From Nitrospinota bacterium (lineage in GTDB: Bacteria > Nitrospinota_A > UBA7883 > JACRLM01), in contig JADGAO010000132.1 of the NCBI GenBank assembly GCA_015231995.1, positions 1 through 9,041 on the forward strand: 9,041 nucleotides of DNA, written 5' to 3'. The notes under the pieces are model-generated. The model saw nothing but the letters and a program-made list of their open reading frames with translations. It was not told where the DNA came from and ran no database searches. Within the stretch, counting starts at the first letter, position 1. Every line of letters begins with the position of its first letter. Shown here piece after piece: positions 1 to 6,175 of the stretch. The translations under genes were made by a program, and so were the position numbers.

Positions 1-51
1 CCCTCCGGCGCGATGACGCGCCACCTCCCCGAACTTCGGGGAGGGAAAAGG
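1..51 (-). repeat. REP-like double hairpin repeat, copy 1
   Basis: Two adjacent perfect stems are visible. The first is GGCGCG (7-12) pairing with CGCGCC (17-22) across an ATGA loop. The second is CCTCCCCGAA (24-33) pairing with TTCGGGGAGG (35-44). The whole block matches the reverse complement of 6768-6818 at 45 of 51 positions by my hand alignment. It is therefore a dispersed palindromic element present twice in this window in opposite orientation. It may continue to the left of the window. I set the strand to minus only to mark it as inverted relative to the second copy. It does not code for protein; a short reading frame that crosses it has no recognisable features. Confidence 0.8.
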
Positions 52-116
52 AAGGGCCTTCGCTTCGCCCTGCAATGTACAAGAACACCCACGCCGAGCG
101 TTTGGAAGACGGCGCC

Positions 117-132
117 TTTAATCCTGATTAAA
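117..132. repeat. AT-rich palindrome TTTAATC-ct-GATTAAA
   Basis: This is a perfect 7-bp inverted repeat with a 2-nt centre. It lies between the hairpin element at 1-51 and the tandem repeat at 150-183, and it overlaps the 17-mer that recurs at 3824-3840. It could be part of a dispersed repeat or an operator for the downstream unknown gene. The sequence alone does not decide between these. Confidence 0.5.
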
Positions 133-143
133 AGATTCTGCAG
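127..143 (+). repeat. Dispersed 17-mer, copy 1
   Basis: The sequence ATTAAAAGATTCTGCAG matches ATTAAATGATTCTGCAG at 3824-3840 in 16 of 17 positions and in the same orientation. Both copies lie in non-coding DNA upstream of genes. This points to a short dispersed intergenic repeat rather than coding sequence. Confidence 0.55.
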
Positions 144-149
144 AGTAAA

Positions 150-183
150 TTCATCCATTCCCTCTGTTCATCCATTCCCTCTT
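150..183 (+). repeat. 17-bp tandem duplication
   Basis: TTCATCCATTCCCTCTG (150-166) is followed directly by TTCATCCATTCCCTCTT (167-183), identical at 16 of 17 positions. It lies just upstream of the unknown gene. A possible TTG start at 182 falls inside the second unit, which is one reason to prefer a start further downstream. Confidence 0.85.
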
Positions 184-235
184 GTCAAAGAGATGGATTG
201 CGCTGATAATTGTTAGTATGGATGACAGGGAAAGG

Positions 236-1198
236 ATGTCGGGCCATGTCCCTGTGCGCAGGGATATGTCCCAGAGGTATTCGGCGGGTGGATTCACCTA
301 CCCCTTCGGCTCTTACCCGGAGGAGGAGTTCCGCCAACGGGAGGGGTACGACTCGCGTTACCTCAAGGAAGACGACTGCTTTTATTACGAGGTGATCCTC
401 TCGCACGAAAAGACGCTTGGCGCGTTCCTTGCGCTCTGCGAACTGTTGACGGAGAAGGTCTACCTTGTCGTCAAAATCAATTCCGGCGACTATTACCGCG
501 ACCACGACACCTACATCAGCGAAGAGATGATAAACCGGAATGAACTCCTCTCGTGGGTGGATGGCTGGAAAGACGTCGTGCTTGACGACGGGTTTTTCGG
601 CTTTGGCATGTTCGCCGAAGGCGGAGGCGCGGAGGTTTTTCTCGACGACCACAAGACCATACACGTCTATCACAAGGATCCCGACGTGATGGAGTCGGCT
701 CTTGCGAAAATGGGCGTCCCGTTCATGATGGATATTAAATTCTTCTGGGACGGCCCGCATTATCACGAGCCATTGCCGCTCGACGAGGATTACGGCGACG
801 ACTATCTTACGGCCTTCGAGGATTTGGCCGACCTGCACGAGCTGTACCTGGACGAGGATGAAAACGACGACACCGCCCCCGACGGCGATCCGATAGGCAT
901 CACCTGCTGGAAAGTGGAGATACGCGGGTTTGTGCCAGTATCAGCCTCGCGGCCCGTGGCGCAGGGGTTTTATTCCACCCTGTACGTCAACGCAGAGTCC
1001 CGCAAAGACGTCTCCGAACTGGTGGACGAGTATCTTGCCGGCAGGGAGGAACAGGTGGATCTTTACCTGCAGATGGCTCGTGTGCCGTTCGAGCTTCTCA
1101 CTTCGGAAATGCGCCTCAAAAACCCGGGGCCTAACGAGCCTGCCGTCTGGCACGAGTCCGAACGGGTCGTTTTCGACTGGGATTCCGCCCTGGACTGA
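236..1198 (+). CDS. Acidic protein of unknown function
   Basis: I do not recognise this 320-residue protein. It has no signal peptide and no obvious membrane segment, so it is probably cytoplasmic. It is strongly acidic, with a run rich in Asp and Glu at about residues 183-215 that looks like a flexible linker. That run separates an N-terminal part (about 45-180, with WVDGW near 107-111 and an aromatic- and His-rich stretch near 169-178) from a C-terminal part (about 221-320) that starts GITCWKVEI. The two parts may be separate domains. I chose the ATG at 236 because AGGG lies five bases upstream. An ATG at 218 (326 residues, no Shine-Dalgarno) is the main alternative. The gene stands alone, is preceded by repeats, and converges on the metal-binding protein gene with only 42 bp between them and no clear terminator. 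The unbroken frame and protein-like composition support a real gene. Confidence 0.75.
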   Translation: MSGHVPVRRDMSQRYSAGGFTYPFGSYPEEEFRQREGYDSRYLKEDDCFYYEVILSHEKTLGAFLALCELLTEKVYLVVKINSGDYYRDHDTYISEEMINRNELLSWVDGWKDVVLDDGFFGFGMFAEGGGAEVFLDDHKTIHVYHKDPDVMESALAKMGVPFMMDIKFFWDGPHYHEPLPLDEDYGDDYLTAFEDLADLHELYLDEDENDDTAPDGDPIGITCWKVEIRGFVPVSASRPVAQGFYSTLYVNAESRKDVSELVDEYLAGREEQVDLYLQMARVPFELLTSEMRLKNPGPNEPAVWHESERVVFDWDSALD

Positions 1199-1240
1199 CC
1201 TGCTTCCGCCGCTTTTGCGTGTAAACCCGCCGCCCGGCTA

Positions 1241-1456
1241 CTACGTCACACTCACGACAGTATAGCCGACACGCCGGATCGCCTCTGTCACGGCCTCGTC
1301 GGTGGCCACGGTCTCGTCCATCTCCACTATGGCGTTGCGCGACTCCAGGCTGACCTGCGCGTCTTTAACGCCGTTGACGCTCATCAATGCGTCCGTCACC
1401 CATTTTACGCAGTGGCCGCAACTCATTCCCTCTATGTCAATTTTCCTGCTGGTCAT
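1241..1456 (-). CDS. Heavy-metal-associated (HMA) domain protein, CopZ-like
   Basis: This 71-residue protein is a single HMA ferredoxin-like fold. The metal-binding loop GMSCGHC is at residues 10-16, with Cys13 and Cys16 as the thiol ligands. The typical VNGV turn and the C-terminal AIRRVGYTV segment follow. Stand-alone HMA proteins of this size usually carry Cu(I) or a similar soft metal to a P1B-type ATPase in the cytoplasm. No such ATPase lies in this window, so the partner is unknown. The ATG at 1456 has AAAGG about eight bases upstream. It starts 15 nt after the CBS gene stop and is the last gene of the minus-strand operon. The family call is firm; the metal is inferred. Confidence 0.93.
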   Translation of the reverse strand: MTSRKIDIEGMSCGHCVKWVTDALMSVNGVKDAQVSLESRNAIVEMDETVATDEAVTEAIRRVGYTVVSVT

Positions 1457-1471
1457 CTGGGAAACCTTTCA

Positions 1472-1858
1472 CTATTTGCTTACAAGCGACCTTACAAGGT
1501 CGGTCATAGAGACAATGCCTTGCAGTGTCTTTCCATCGGTGACGATCAGGCGCGACAGGCTAAGGGTGGTCATCATTCTGGCCGCGAAACGTATGTCCAG
1601 CGATTCGGCCACCGTTATGCACGGTTTGGTCATCACGTCGAATATGTTGAGCATCTCCAGCCGTTCGTCGGCGGCTATGACTTTTCTGGCGATGTCGGTG
1701 AACGTGAGTATGCCGAACGCGTCGCCGTCGGCTTTTGGCGGTATCACCAGGGATTTGACCGACCGCTTTATCATCAGGTCAAGCCCCTCCATAAGGGGAG
1801 CGGCCCCGTCTATCGTCACAACGTCCCGGATCATCACATCCCTGACTCTAACGCCCAT
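1472..1858 (-). CDS. Two-CBS-domain protein
   Basis: This 128-residue soluble protein consists of a tandem CBS pair (a Bateman module) and nothing else. CBS1 spans about residues 5-65 with VRDVMIRDVVTI and GILTFTDIARKVI. CBS2 spans about 72-126 with IFDVMTKPCITV and GIVSMTDLVRSL. Such modules usually bind adenine nucleotides such as AMP, ATP or SAM and regulate a partner protein. The start at 1858 has a strong upstream GGAGGGGA. The gene follows the P-II-like gene after 55 nt and precedes the HMA gene. Its position behind the membrane-protein pair suggests that it regulates their transport activity. That role is inference; the domain call is secure. Confidence 0.93.
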   Translation of the reverse strand: MGVRVRDVMIRDVVTIDGAAPLMEGLDLMIKRSVKSLVIPPKADGDAFGILTFTDIARKVIAADERLEMLNIFDVMTKPCITVAESLDIRFAARMMTTLSLSRLIVTDGKTLQGIVSMTDLVRSLVSK

Positions 1859-1913
1859 CGCTCCCCTCCACTTTCACTCTGATTATACGCCCATTTTACC
1901 AGACACAATCCGG

Positions 1914-2258
1914 TCATATATATTCCTCCGTCTCCTTTTTGAGTATGGAAAGCTGGCTCTCCAGCCCCATCACAGACTCTACAGGAAGGGAGAAACATAT
2001 CCCGTTACCCGGTTTTATCAAATCCCCCGCGTCGTAGATGGCCTGCATTATTTTCGGGCACATGTGTCTCTCCACAAGCATTATCACCGCCTCCTGCGGC
2101 TTGTCGAGCGACAATCCGAAAAACGTTTTGGCCTCCTTTACGCCCGTGCCCCTTGCGGACAGTAGCGTGGCCCCGGTCGCTCCGGCCTCCTTGGCGGCTT
2201 CGACTATTTTCTCCTGCCTGTCGGACGGGCAGATAGTCAAAACGAGATTGAACCGCAT
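1914..2258 (-). CDS. P-II-like (GlnB-superfamily) regulatory protein
   Basis: This 114-residue protein has the P-II ferredoxin-like pattern. It has a first beta strand MRFNLVLTI, a helix (KIVEAAKEAGATGATLL), an ARGTG motif at residues 35-39, a T-loop-like stretch at about 40-52, the strand EAVIMLVE, a second helix (MQAIYDAGDL), and a closing GICFSLPVESVMGL at about 86-99. The ARGTG motif and the closing LPVE strand are typical of the superfamily. The T-loop region differs from canonical GlnB/GlnK, and I see no clear uridylylated Tyr in the usual context, so this is a divergent P-II probably dedicated to its operon partners. Its Shine-Dalgarno overlaps the upstream stop codon, implying translational coupling to the DUF1538 gene. 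The likely role is nucleotide-dependent control of the DUF1538 proteins, which is inferred from context. Confidence 0.9.
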   Translation of the reverse strand: MRFNLVLTICPSDRQEKIVEAAKEAGATGATLLSARGTGVKEAKTFFGLSLDKPQEAVIMLVERHMCPKIMQAIYDAGDLIKPGNGICFSLPVESVMGLESQLSILKKETEEYI

Positions 2259-2265
2259 CTAAAAA

Positions 2266-2274
2266 TCACCTCCT
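2266..2274 (-). promoter_or_regulatory. Full-length Shine-Dalgarno formed by upstream stop
   Basis: On the minus strand these bases read AGGAGGTGA, the exact complement of the 16S rRNA 3' end. The same bases encode the last two Arg codons and the TGA stop of the second DUF1538 gene. The P-II-like start follows at 2258. This arrangement favours coupled, high-level translation of the regulator. Confidence 0.8.
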
Positions 2275-2982
2275 CCCGGATTTAACTCTCGCCACAAACC
2301 TTGCGGCGGTCGCGTATAACAGGACAAACAGAACGGGAAAAATAGCGGCCACGGCGATAAGGCCGAAACCGTTTTCAATAATGTTCGCGCCGGGTTTGGC
2401 CTTCGCAAGGCCCAGGCCGAGGGCGAAGATAACCGGGATGGTGACTGTGGACGTCGTCACCTCGCCGGAATCGTAAGCTATCGGAACCGCTTCGCGCGGC
2501 GCCAGTTTTGTGAGAATAAGGACAAGCAGGTATCCACCCACAAGGTAGGGCCAGATATCCGCTCCCGAAAGAATCCTGTGGACTCCGGCCATCAAACCCA
2601 CTCCCACGCCCAGCGACACCACTGTTTTGAACATAAAGCTTTTCAGGCCGCCTGCGGTCACCTGCTCCGCCTTTTCCGAGACGGCGATAAGCGACGGTTC
2701 GGCCATGGTGGTGGCGTATCCGATGAGAAAAGGGAAAAACAGAGCCCACAACCCCATTGACGGAGCCGACAGCTTGGCGGCCATATCTTCGCCAAGATGA
2801 CGCATACCCATATCCATTCCGGCCAGGATCATCCACATCCCTGCGATAACCGCCAGCGTTCCGGCGAAAACCGGGACCGGGTTTTTTGGCGGACGGCGCA
2901 AAACGGCGGCGTGGAAAAAGATCATCACAACCGCCATCGGCGCCAGCGACTCGATCACGACCAACAGCAAATCCATCGTCAT
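2266..2982 (-). CDS. DUF1538 membrane protein, second subunit
   Basis: This 238-residue integral membrane protein of the DUF1538 family is mostly hydrophobic, with about six predicted membrane segments. Family-like motifs are LIGYATTMAEPSL (86-98), IAYDSGEVTTST (168-179) and ENGFGLI (203-209). The upstream paralogue has matching motifs in the same order, so the two genes are an ancient duplication and probably form one heteromeric transporter in the inner membrane. A charged, Arg-rich tail ends the protein. From memory, a DUF1538 pair from Halomonas zhaodongensis (UmpAB) was reported as a Na+(Li+,K+)/H+ antiporter. Substrate here is unknown. The ATG at 2982 has AGGGAA six bases upstream, and an in-frame ATG at 2976 is also possible. 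The gene begins 9 nt after the first subunit ends. Confidence 0.92.
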   Translation of the reverse strand: MTMDLLLVVIESLAPMAVVMIFFHAAVLRRPPKNPVPVFAGTLAVIAGMWMILAGMDMGMRHLGEDMAAKLSAPSMGLWALFFPFLIGYATTMAEPSLIAVSEKAEQVTAGGLKSFMFKTVVSLGVGVGLMAGVHRILSGADIWPYLVGGYLLVLILTKLAPREAVPIAYDSGEVTTSTVTIPVIFALGLGLAKAKPGANIIENGFGLIAVAAIFPVLFVLLYATAARFVARVKSGRR

Positions 2983-2991
2983 GGCGGTTCC

Positions 2992-3696
2992 CTATGAAAC
3001 GATGATGCCGTAAATCATTATGACGGTCATGGGCGTCATTCCCGCAAAACCGATCAGCCCGAATCCGTCAACTATCGGGTTTCGTCCCCCGATTGTGGAA
3101 GACAGGCCCATAGCCATCGCGGCCAGCAGTGGCACGGATATGGTGGACAGGGACGCCCCTCCGACGTCGTATGCTATGCCGACGATGGCTTTGGGCGCGG
3201 CGATGGTGACGATTATGCCGATTATGTAGCCTGCGATGTAATAGTTCTGTATCGAGTGGCCCAGCACTATCCGCAACACTCCGATTATCACGCCGATCAT
3301 CACGCCCACAGCCGCAGAGTTGCGTAGCCATAGCGCGCTGTACTTGCCGCCGGAAAGCTCCTGCGCGCTTGAAGTGATTAGGATAAGCGTAGGCTCGGCC
3401 ATGGATGAGGTGTAGCCTATCAACCCGCAAAAAGCGATAAGCCACCAGATATTCCCCCTCTCGGCGAAATGGAACGTCATGGCCTGGCCCAGCGGAAAAA
3501 GGCCGGTGTGGAACCCCCGCATGAAAAGAAACAAACCGGAGACGAGCAGGAAAAAACCGGCCAGTAACTTCAGCGGTTCGGCGAACGGCTCCCGTATCAC
3601 CACAAGCTGGAAAAAGATAATCACAGCCGCAAGCGGCGCGACATCCAGCGCGGACTTCCAATATAGACGCAAAAAATCGCGTATAAGCCTGTTCAT
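2992..3696 (-). CDS. DUF1538 membrane protein, first subunit
   Basis: This 234-residue integral membrane protein of the DUF1538 family is the first gene of the minus-strand operon. It shows LIGYTSSMAEPTL (92-104), IAYDVGGASLST (174-185) and VDGFGLIG (209-216), each matching a motif in its downstream paralogue. It has about six hydrophobic segments and no signal peptide. The frame stays open upstream to 3867, but I chose the ATG at 3696 for two reasons. Here the protein length equals that of the paralogue, and the upstream part (3697-3867) contains a dispersed 17-mer and a palindrome, so it looks like intergenic DNA. The Shine-Dalgarno at this start is weak. The probable role is one half of an ion or solute transporter controlled by the P-II-like and CBS proteins, inferred from context. 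Confidence 0.9.
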   Translation of the reverse strand: MNRLIRDFLRLYWKSALDVAPLAAVIIFFQLVVIREPFAEPLKLLAGFFLLVSGLFLFMRGFHTGLFPLGQAMTFHFAERGNIWWLIAFCGLIGYTSSMAEPTLILITSSAQELSGGKYSALWLRNSAAVGVMIGVIIGVLRIVLGHSIQNYYIAGYIIGIIVTIAAPKAIVGIAYDVGGASLSTISVPLLAAMAMGLSSTIGGRNPIVDGFGLIGFAGMTPMTVIMIYGIIVS

Positions 3697-3823
3697 AACG
3701 ACACCGGAATATTCGTTGGCCGACCTTGCTTTGCACGATTGAGAATATACCATCATCAAAGGGAAATGGGTTGTTGAAGGAAAGCTCGCGGCGGTGAAAA
3801 GCACGCGGGTTTGGGCGATCAGC

Positions 3824-3840
3824 ATTAAATGATTCTGCAG
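3824..3840 (+). repeat. Dispersed 17-mer, copy 2
   Basis: The sequence ATTAAATGATTCTGCAG differs by one base from 127-143. It lies in the divergent intergenic region between the DUF1538 operon and the RCK-domain transporter. This supports reading 3697-3867 as non-coding. Confidence 0.55.
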
Positions 3841-3846
3841 GTCTCT

Positions 3847-3861
3847 GTTAAATCGTTTAAC
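3847..3861. promoter_or_regulatory. Palindrome GTTAAA-tcg-TTTAAC, possible operator
   Basis: This is a perfect 6-bp inverted repeat with a 3-nt centre in the 267-bp region (3697-3963) between divergent genes. It is partly flanked by AGGTCTC (3839-3845) and GAGACCT (3869-3875), although the two inverted repeats do not share a centre. The size and position fit a dimeric repressor or activator site. No confident -35/-10 pair could be assigned in this region, so regulation is only suggested. Confidence 0.4.
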
Positions 3862-3963
3862 CATCACTGAGACCTCTCCAGTCTTTCCTTGCCCTCAGTC
3901 TTTAACCTCTCCATCGTTTGTGATAGCCTCGTTGCATAAGCTATTTGTGGGGGCGCCGCTGTT

Positions 3964-5619
3964 ATGTTTGACGAAGCGGTTCAACTGCTCATTAAAAATC
4001 CCCTGCTATATCTTTTCGCGGTTGCGGCCGTGGGATACCCGATCGGGCGCATCAAGGTCTTCGGCGTAAGCTTGGGCGTGGCCGCCGTCCTTTTTACGGG
4101 GCTTGGTTTTGGTTCCCTTCATCCCGACCTCAAACTACCGGAAATAATCTACGTTCTGGGGCTTGTGCTGTTCGTTTACACTGTGGGGCTGGCAAGCGGC
4201 CCGGCCTTCGCCGCATCCTTCAAACGCGACGGCGTCCGCAACAACCTTTTCGCAGTCGGCATACTCGCCTTCGCCGCCGGGTTCACGTTCCTCCTGGCTC
4301 GTCTGCTGGCGGTGAAACCCACGCTAACCGCCGGGATGTTCGCCGGGAGCCTCACCAACACCCCGGCCATCGCCGGCGTGCTGGAAACCATAAAAAGCTA
4401 CACGGATACCCCTGCGCTGGAATCCGCCCTTTCCGAACCGGTCATCGCCTACTCCATCACATACCCTGTCGGCGTAATTGGGATGTTGCTGGCCATCACG
4501 CTGGCCCAAAGGCTTCTCAAAATAGACTACAAGGCCGACGCGGCGCGTGTGAAAGGGGCCGCCGGCTCCACCGAGCCGCTTCACACTCACACGATACTGG
4601 TCACGCGCAAGGAAGCGGAGGGGCAGACTCTCCGCAGTCTGTTCGCAAAGCATAAGTGGAATGTGGCGATCGGCAGGGTCAAACATGACGGACACATGAT
4701 GGTCGCCACCGGAGCCTCGAAGCTGGCGGTCGGCGACCTTGTGGCCGTCGTGGGGCCGGAAGAGGAGTTGACCAGGATCGCGGCGTTCCTCGGCGAATTG
4801 AGCGCGGAGCATATCGAAAGGGACAAGAGCGAACTTGAGGTGCGCAGAATCTTCGTCTCCAACCAGGAGATCGAGGGCCGACAGCTGAGGCATCTTAAAG
4901 TTGACGAAAAGTTCGGCGCGGTCGTCACACGCCTACGCCGGGGCGACGTGGACATGGTCGTCTCAGGCTCCACTACGCTCGAACCGGGAGACAGGGTGCG
5001 CGTCGTCGCCCGCAGGGAGCGGATGGTCGAGATCAGCGCGTTTTTCGGCGACTCGTACCGGGCGGTCAGCGAGATTGACATAATGACGTTCAGTCTCGGT
5101 CTTGCTGTAGGGCTTGCCATCGGCGCCGCGCCAATTCCGATGCCCGGCGGCGTGACGGTGAAGCTTGGGTTCGCCGGGGGGCCGCTTATCGTAGGGTTGA
5201 TTTTGGGGATTATCGGACGAACCGGCGACATGGTCTGGACTATCCCGTATTCCGTCAACATGACTTTGCGCCAGATAGGGCTTGTGCTTTTCCTTGCAGG
5301 CGTGGGGACGAAGGCCGGTTACGGATTCTTCCACACGATGGCGAACGGAGGAGGGCTTTACATCTTTTTCGCGGGGGCCGTCATCACGTTCGGCACGGCG
5401 ATGTTGACGCTTACTGTCGGTTACAAACTTCTCAAAATACCGTTCTGCGTGCTCACCGGCATGTTGGCGGGCCTGCAGACTCAACCTGCTGTCCTGGGCT
5501 TTGCGCTGGAGCAATCGAAAAACGATTTGCCCAACGTGGGCTACGCCTCCGTCTATCCCACCGCGACAATATTAAAGATATTGCTGGCGCAGGCTCTCCT
5601 GGTCTCTTTCGGGTTGTAG
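3964..5619 (+). CDS. AspT/YidE/YbjL-family transporter with two RCK_C domains
   Basis: This 551-residue inner-membrane protein has the full architecture of the aspartate:alanine exchanger family. A first membrane half spans about residues 13-185. Two cytoplasmic RCK_C (TrkA_C) domains follow at about 205-280 and 290-365, and a second membrane half covers 373-551. The halves carry pseudo-symmetric signatures: GSLTNTPAIAGVLE (128-141) corresponds to GLQTQPAVLGFALE (503-516), and AYSITYPVGVIG (162-173) to YASVYPTATILK (527-538). Family members exchange carboxylates or amino acids, or are uncharacterised like E. coli YidE and YbjL, so the substrate cannot be assigned. RCK_C domains typically bind nucleotides or other small ligands and gate transport. 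The ATG at 3964 follows a G-rich stretch but no clear Shine-Dalgarno. It is a single gene, divergent from the DUF1538 operon. Confidence 0.93.
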   Translation: MFDEAVQLLIKNPLLYLFAVAAVGYPIGRIKVFGVSLGVAAVLFTGLGFGSLHPDLKLPEIIYVLGLVLFVYTVGLASGPAFAASFKRDGVRNNLFAVGILAFAAGFTFLLARLLAVKPTLTAGMFAGSLTNTPAIAGVLETIKSYTDTPALESALSEPVIAYSITYPVGVIGMLLAITLAQRLLKIDYKADAARVKGAAGSTEPLHTHTILVTRKEAEGQTLRSLFAKHKWNVAIGRVKHDGHMMVATGASKLAVGDLVAVVGPEEELTRIAAFLGELSAEHIERDKSELEVRRIFVSNQEIEGRQLRHLKVDEKFGAVVTRLRRGDVDMVVSGSTTLEPGDRVRVVARRERMVEISAFFGDSYRAVSEIDIMTFSLGLAVGLAIGAAPIPMPGGVTVKLGFAGGPLIVGLILGIIGRTGDMVWTIPYSVNMTLRQIGLVLFLAGVGTKAGYGFFHTMANGGGLYIFFAGAVITFGTAMLTLTVGYKLLKIPFCVLTGMLAGLQTQPAVLGFALEQSKNDLPNVGYASVYPTATILKILLAQALLVSFGL

Positions 5620-5664
5620 GGATTATGCGGGGACGACCCGCCGGGTTCGCCCTTAAAAACGACA

Positions 5665-5727
5665 TCCCTCAAGTCTTTCAGGATTTTCAGGTTTTTCAGG
5701 TCGCTCAAGTCCATCAAGTCGCTCACC
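5665..5727. repeat. Seven tandem 9-bp units
   Basis: Seven consecutive 9-bp units are visible: TCCCTCAAG, TCTTTCAGG, ATTTTCAGG, TTTTTCAGG, TCGCTCAAG, TCCATCAAG and TCGCTCACC. The plus-strand core is TCARG. On the minus strand the period is CYTGARNNN. It begins 46 bp after the transporter stop. Read on the minus strand, one frame gives repeated Leu-Lys/Arg/Ser-Asp triplets, but there is no supported gene there, so this is a non-coding minisatellite. Confidence 0.8.
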
Positions 5728-5812
5728 TGCTGTTTCCAGCGCATACGCCTTGCGCTATCCTCCGTATCAGCATGTTGAATAAAGGAACATGAATGAGAAA
5801 CGGAATTTGCTT

Positions 5813-5835
5813 GGCGGGGTGTTCTTCACCCCGCC
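5813..5835 (+). terminator. Strong hairpin without T tract
   Basis: GGCGGGGTG (5813-5821) pairs perfectly with CACCCCGCC (5827-5835) across a TTCTT loop. It lies 194 bp after the transporter stop and 340 bp before the cytochrome operon. No run of T follows, so it is not a classical intrinsic terminator. It may stall polymerase, protect a 3' end, or be another palindromic repeat. Confidence 0.4.
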
Positions 5836-5873
5836 GTCCGCCGGGCGATTTGCGTAACACGCGATCGCCATGC

Positions 5874-6067
5874 TTTGTCATCCTGAAGGAGTCCTCTTTT
5901 TGTCATCCTGAGGGAGCCTCGACCGAAGGATCAAAGTAAAACAAAACATTCTATTTGATAGATTCTTCACGGAGTTTACCCTGAGTCTTTCGAAGGGCTA
6001 CGCTTCGTTCAGAATGACAATGGTTGCGCGTTGCTCAGAATGACAACGTTGGCGTCCAGAATGACAA
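5874..6067. repeat. Clustered TGTCATCCTGA / TCAGAATGACA repeats
   Basis: Two forward copies of TTTGTCATCCTGA-GGAG lie at 5874-5891 and about 5899-5916. Three inverted copies of the related (T/C)CAGAATGACAA lie at 6009-6020, 6035-6046 and 6056-6067. Between them is ACCCTGAG...TCGAAGGG (5978-5997), which resembles other dispersed repeats. The forward and inverted copies could fold into one long imperfect hairpin. These motifs are of a type scattered through the intergenic regions of many bacterial genomes. Together with the 9-bp units and the hairpin they fill most of the 556-bp gene-free stretch 5620-6175, in which I see no gene. Confidence 0.7.
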
Positions 6068-6175
6068 GATTGCGAACGGATGGGTCATGCAAAATCCTTC
6101 CCCTCCCATTCATGTCCGTTTCAGGTTCGTCCCGTAACCTAGGCTCATGTCTGATAGCGGAAAGGAGTCATAAAC

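Noticed and set aside
182..235. TTG start at 182 for the unknown gene
   Set aside because: It lies inside the 17-bp tandem repeat and has no Shine-Dalgarno. ATG 236, or possibly 218, is more credible.
1199..1240. Bidirectional terminator between the unknown gene and the HMA gene
   Set aside because: The 42-bp gap is GC-rich but shows no clear perfect stem and no T tract.
1302..2165. Long plus-strand open frame opposite the CBS and P-II genes
   Set aside because: It is antisense to two well-supported domain proteins and has no recognisable motif, so it is a shadow of GC-rich coding sequence.
3697..3867. N-terminal extension of the first DUF1538 gene up to 3867
   Set aside because: The frame is open, but it would add 57 residues that the paralogue lacks and would run through a dispersed 17-mer and a palindrome.
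3915..3963. Possible -35/-10 promoter before the transporter
   Set aside because: TTGTGA and downstream AT-rich bases are present, but no hexamer pair with proper spacing and match was convincing.
4587..5261. Minus-strand open frames opposite the transporter
   Set aside because: The plus strand encodes a clear two-half transporter with RCK_C domains. The antisense frames are Arg/Pro/Ser-rich with no domain.
5553..5744. Small minus-strand frame with Leu-Lys-Asp repeats
   Set aside because: The repeat pattern comes from the 9-bp tandem DNA units. There is no Shine-Dalgarno, and the frame runs into the transporter 3' end.
5665..6067. CRISPR array
   Set aside because: The repeats are only 9-12 bp, without regular unique spacers and partly in inverted orientation.
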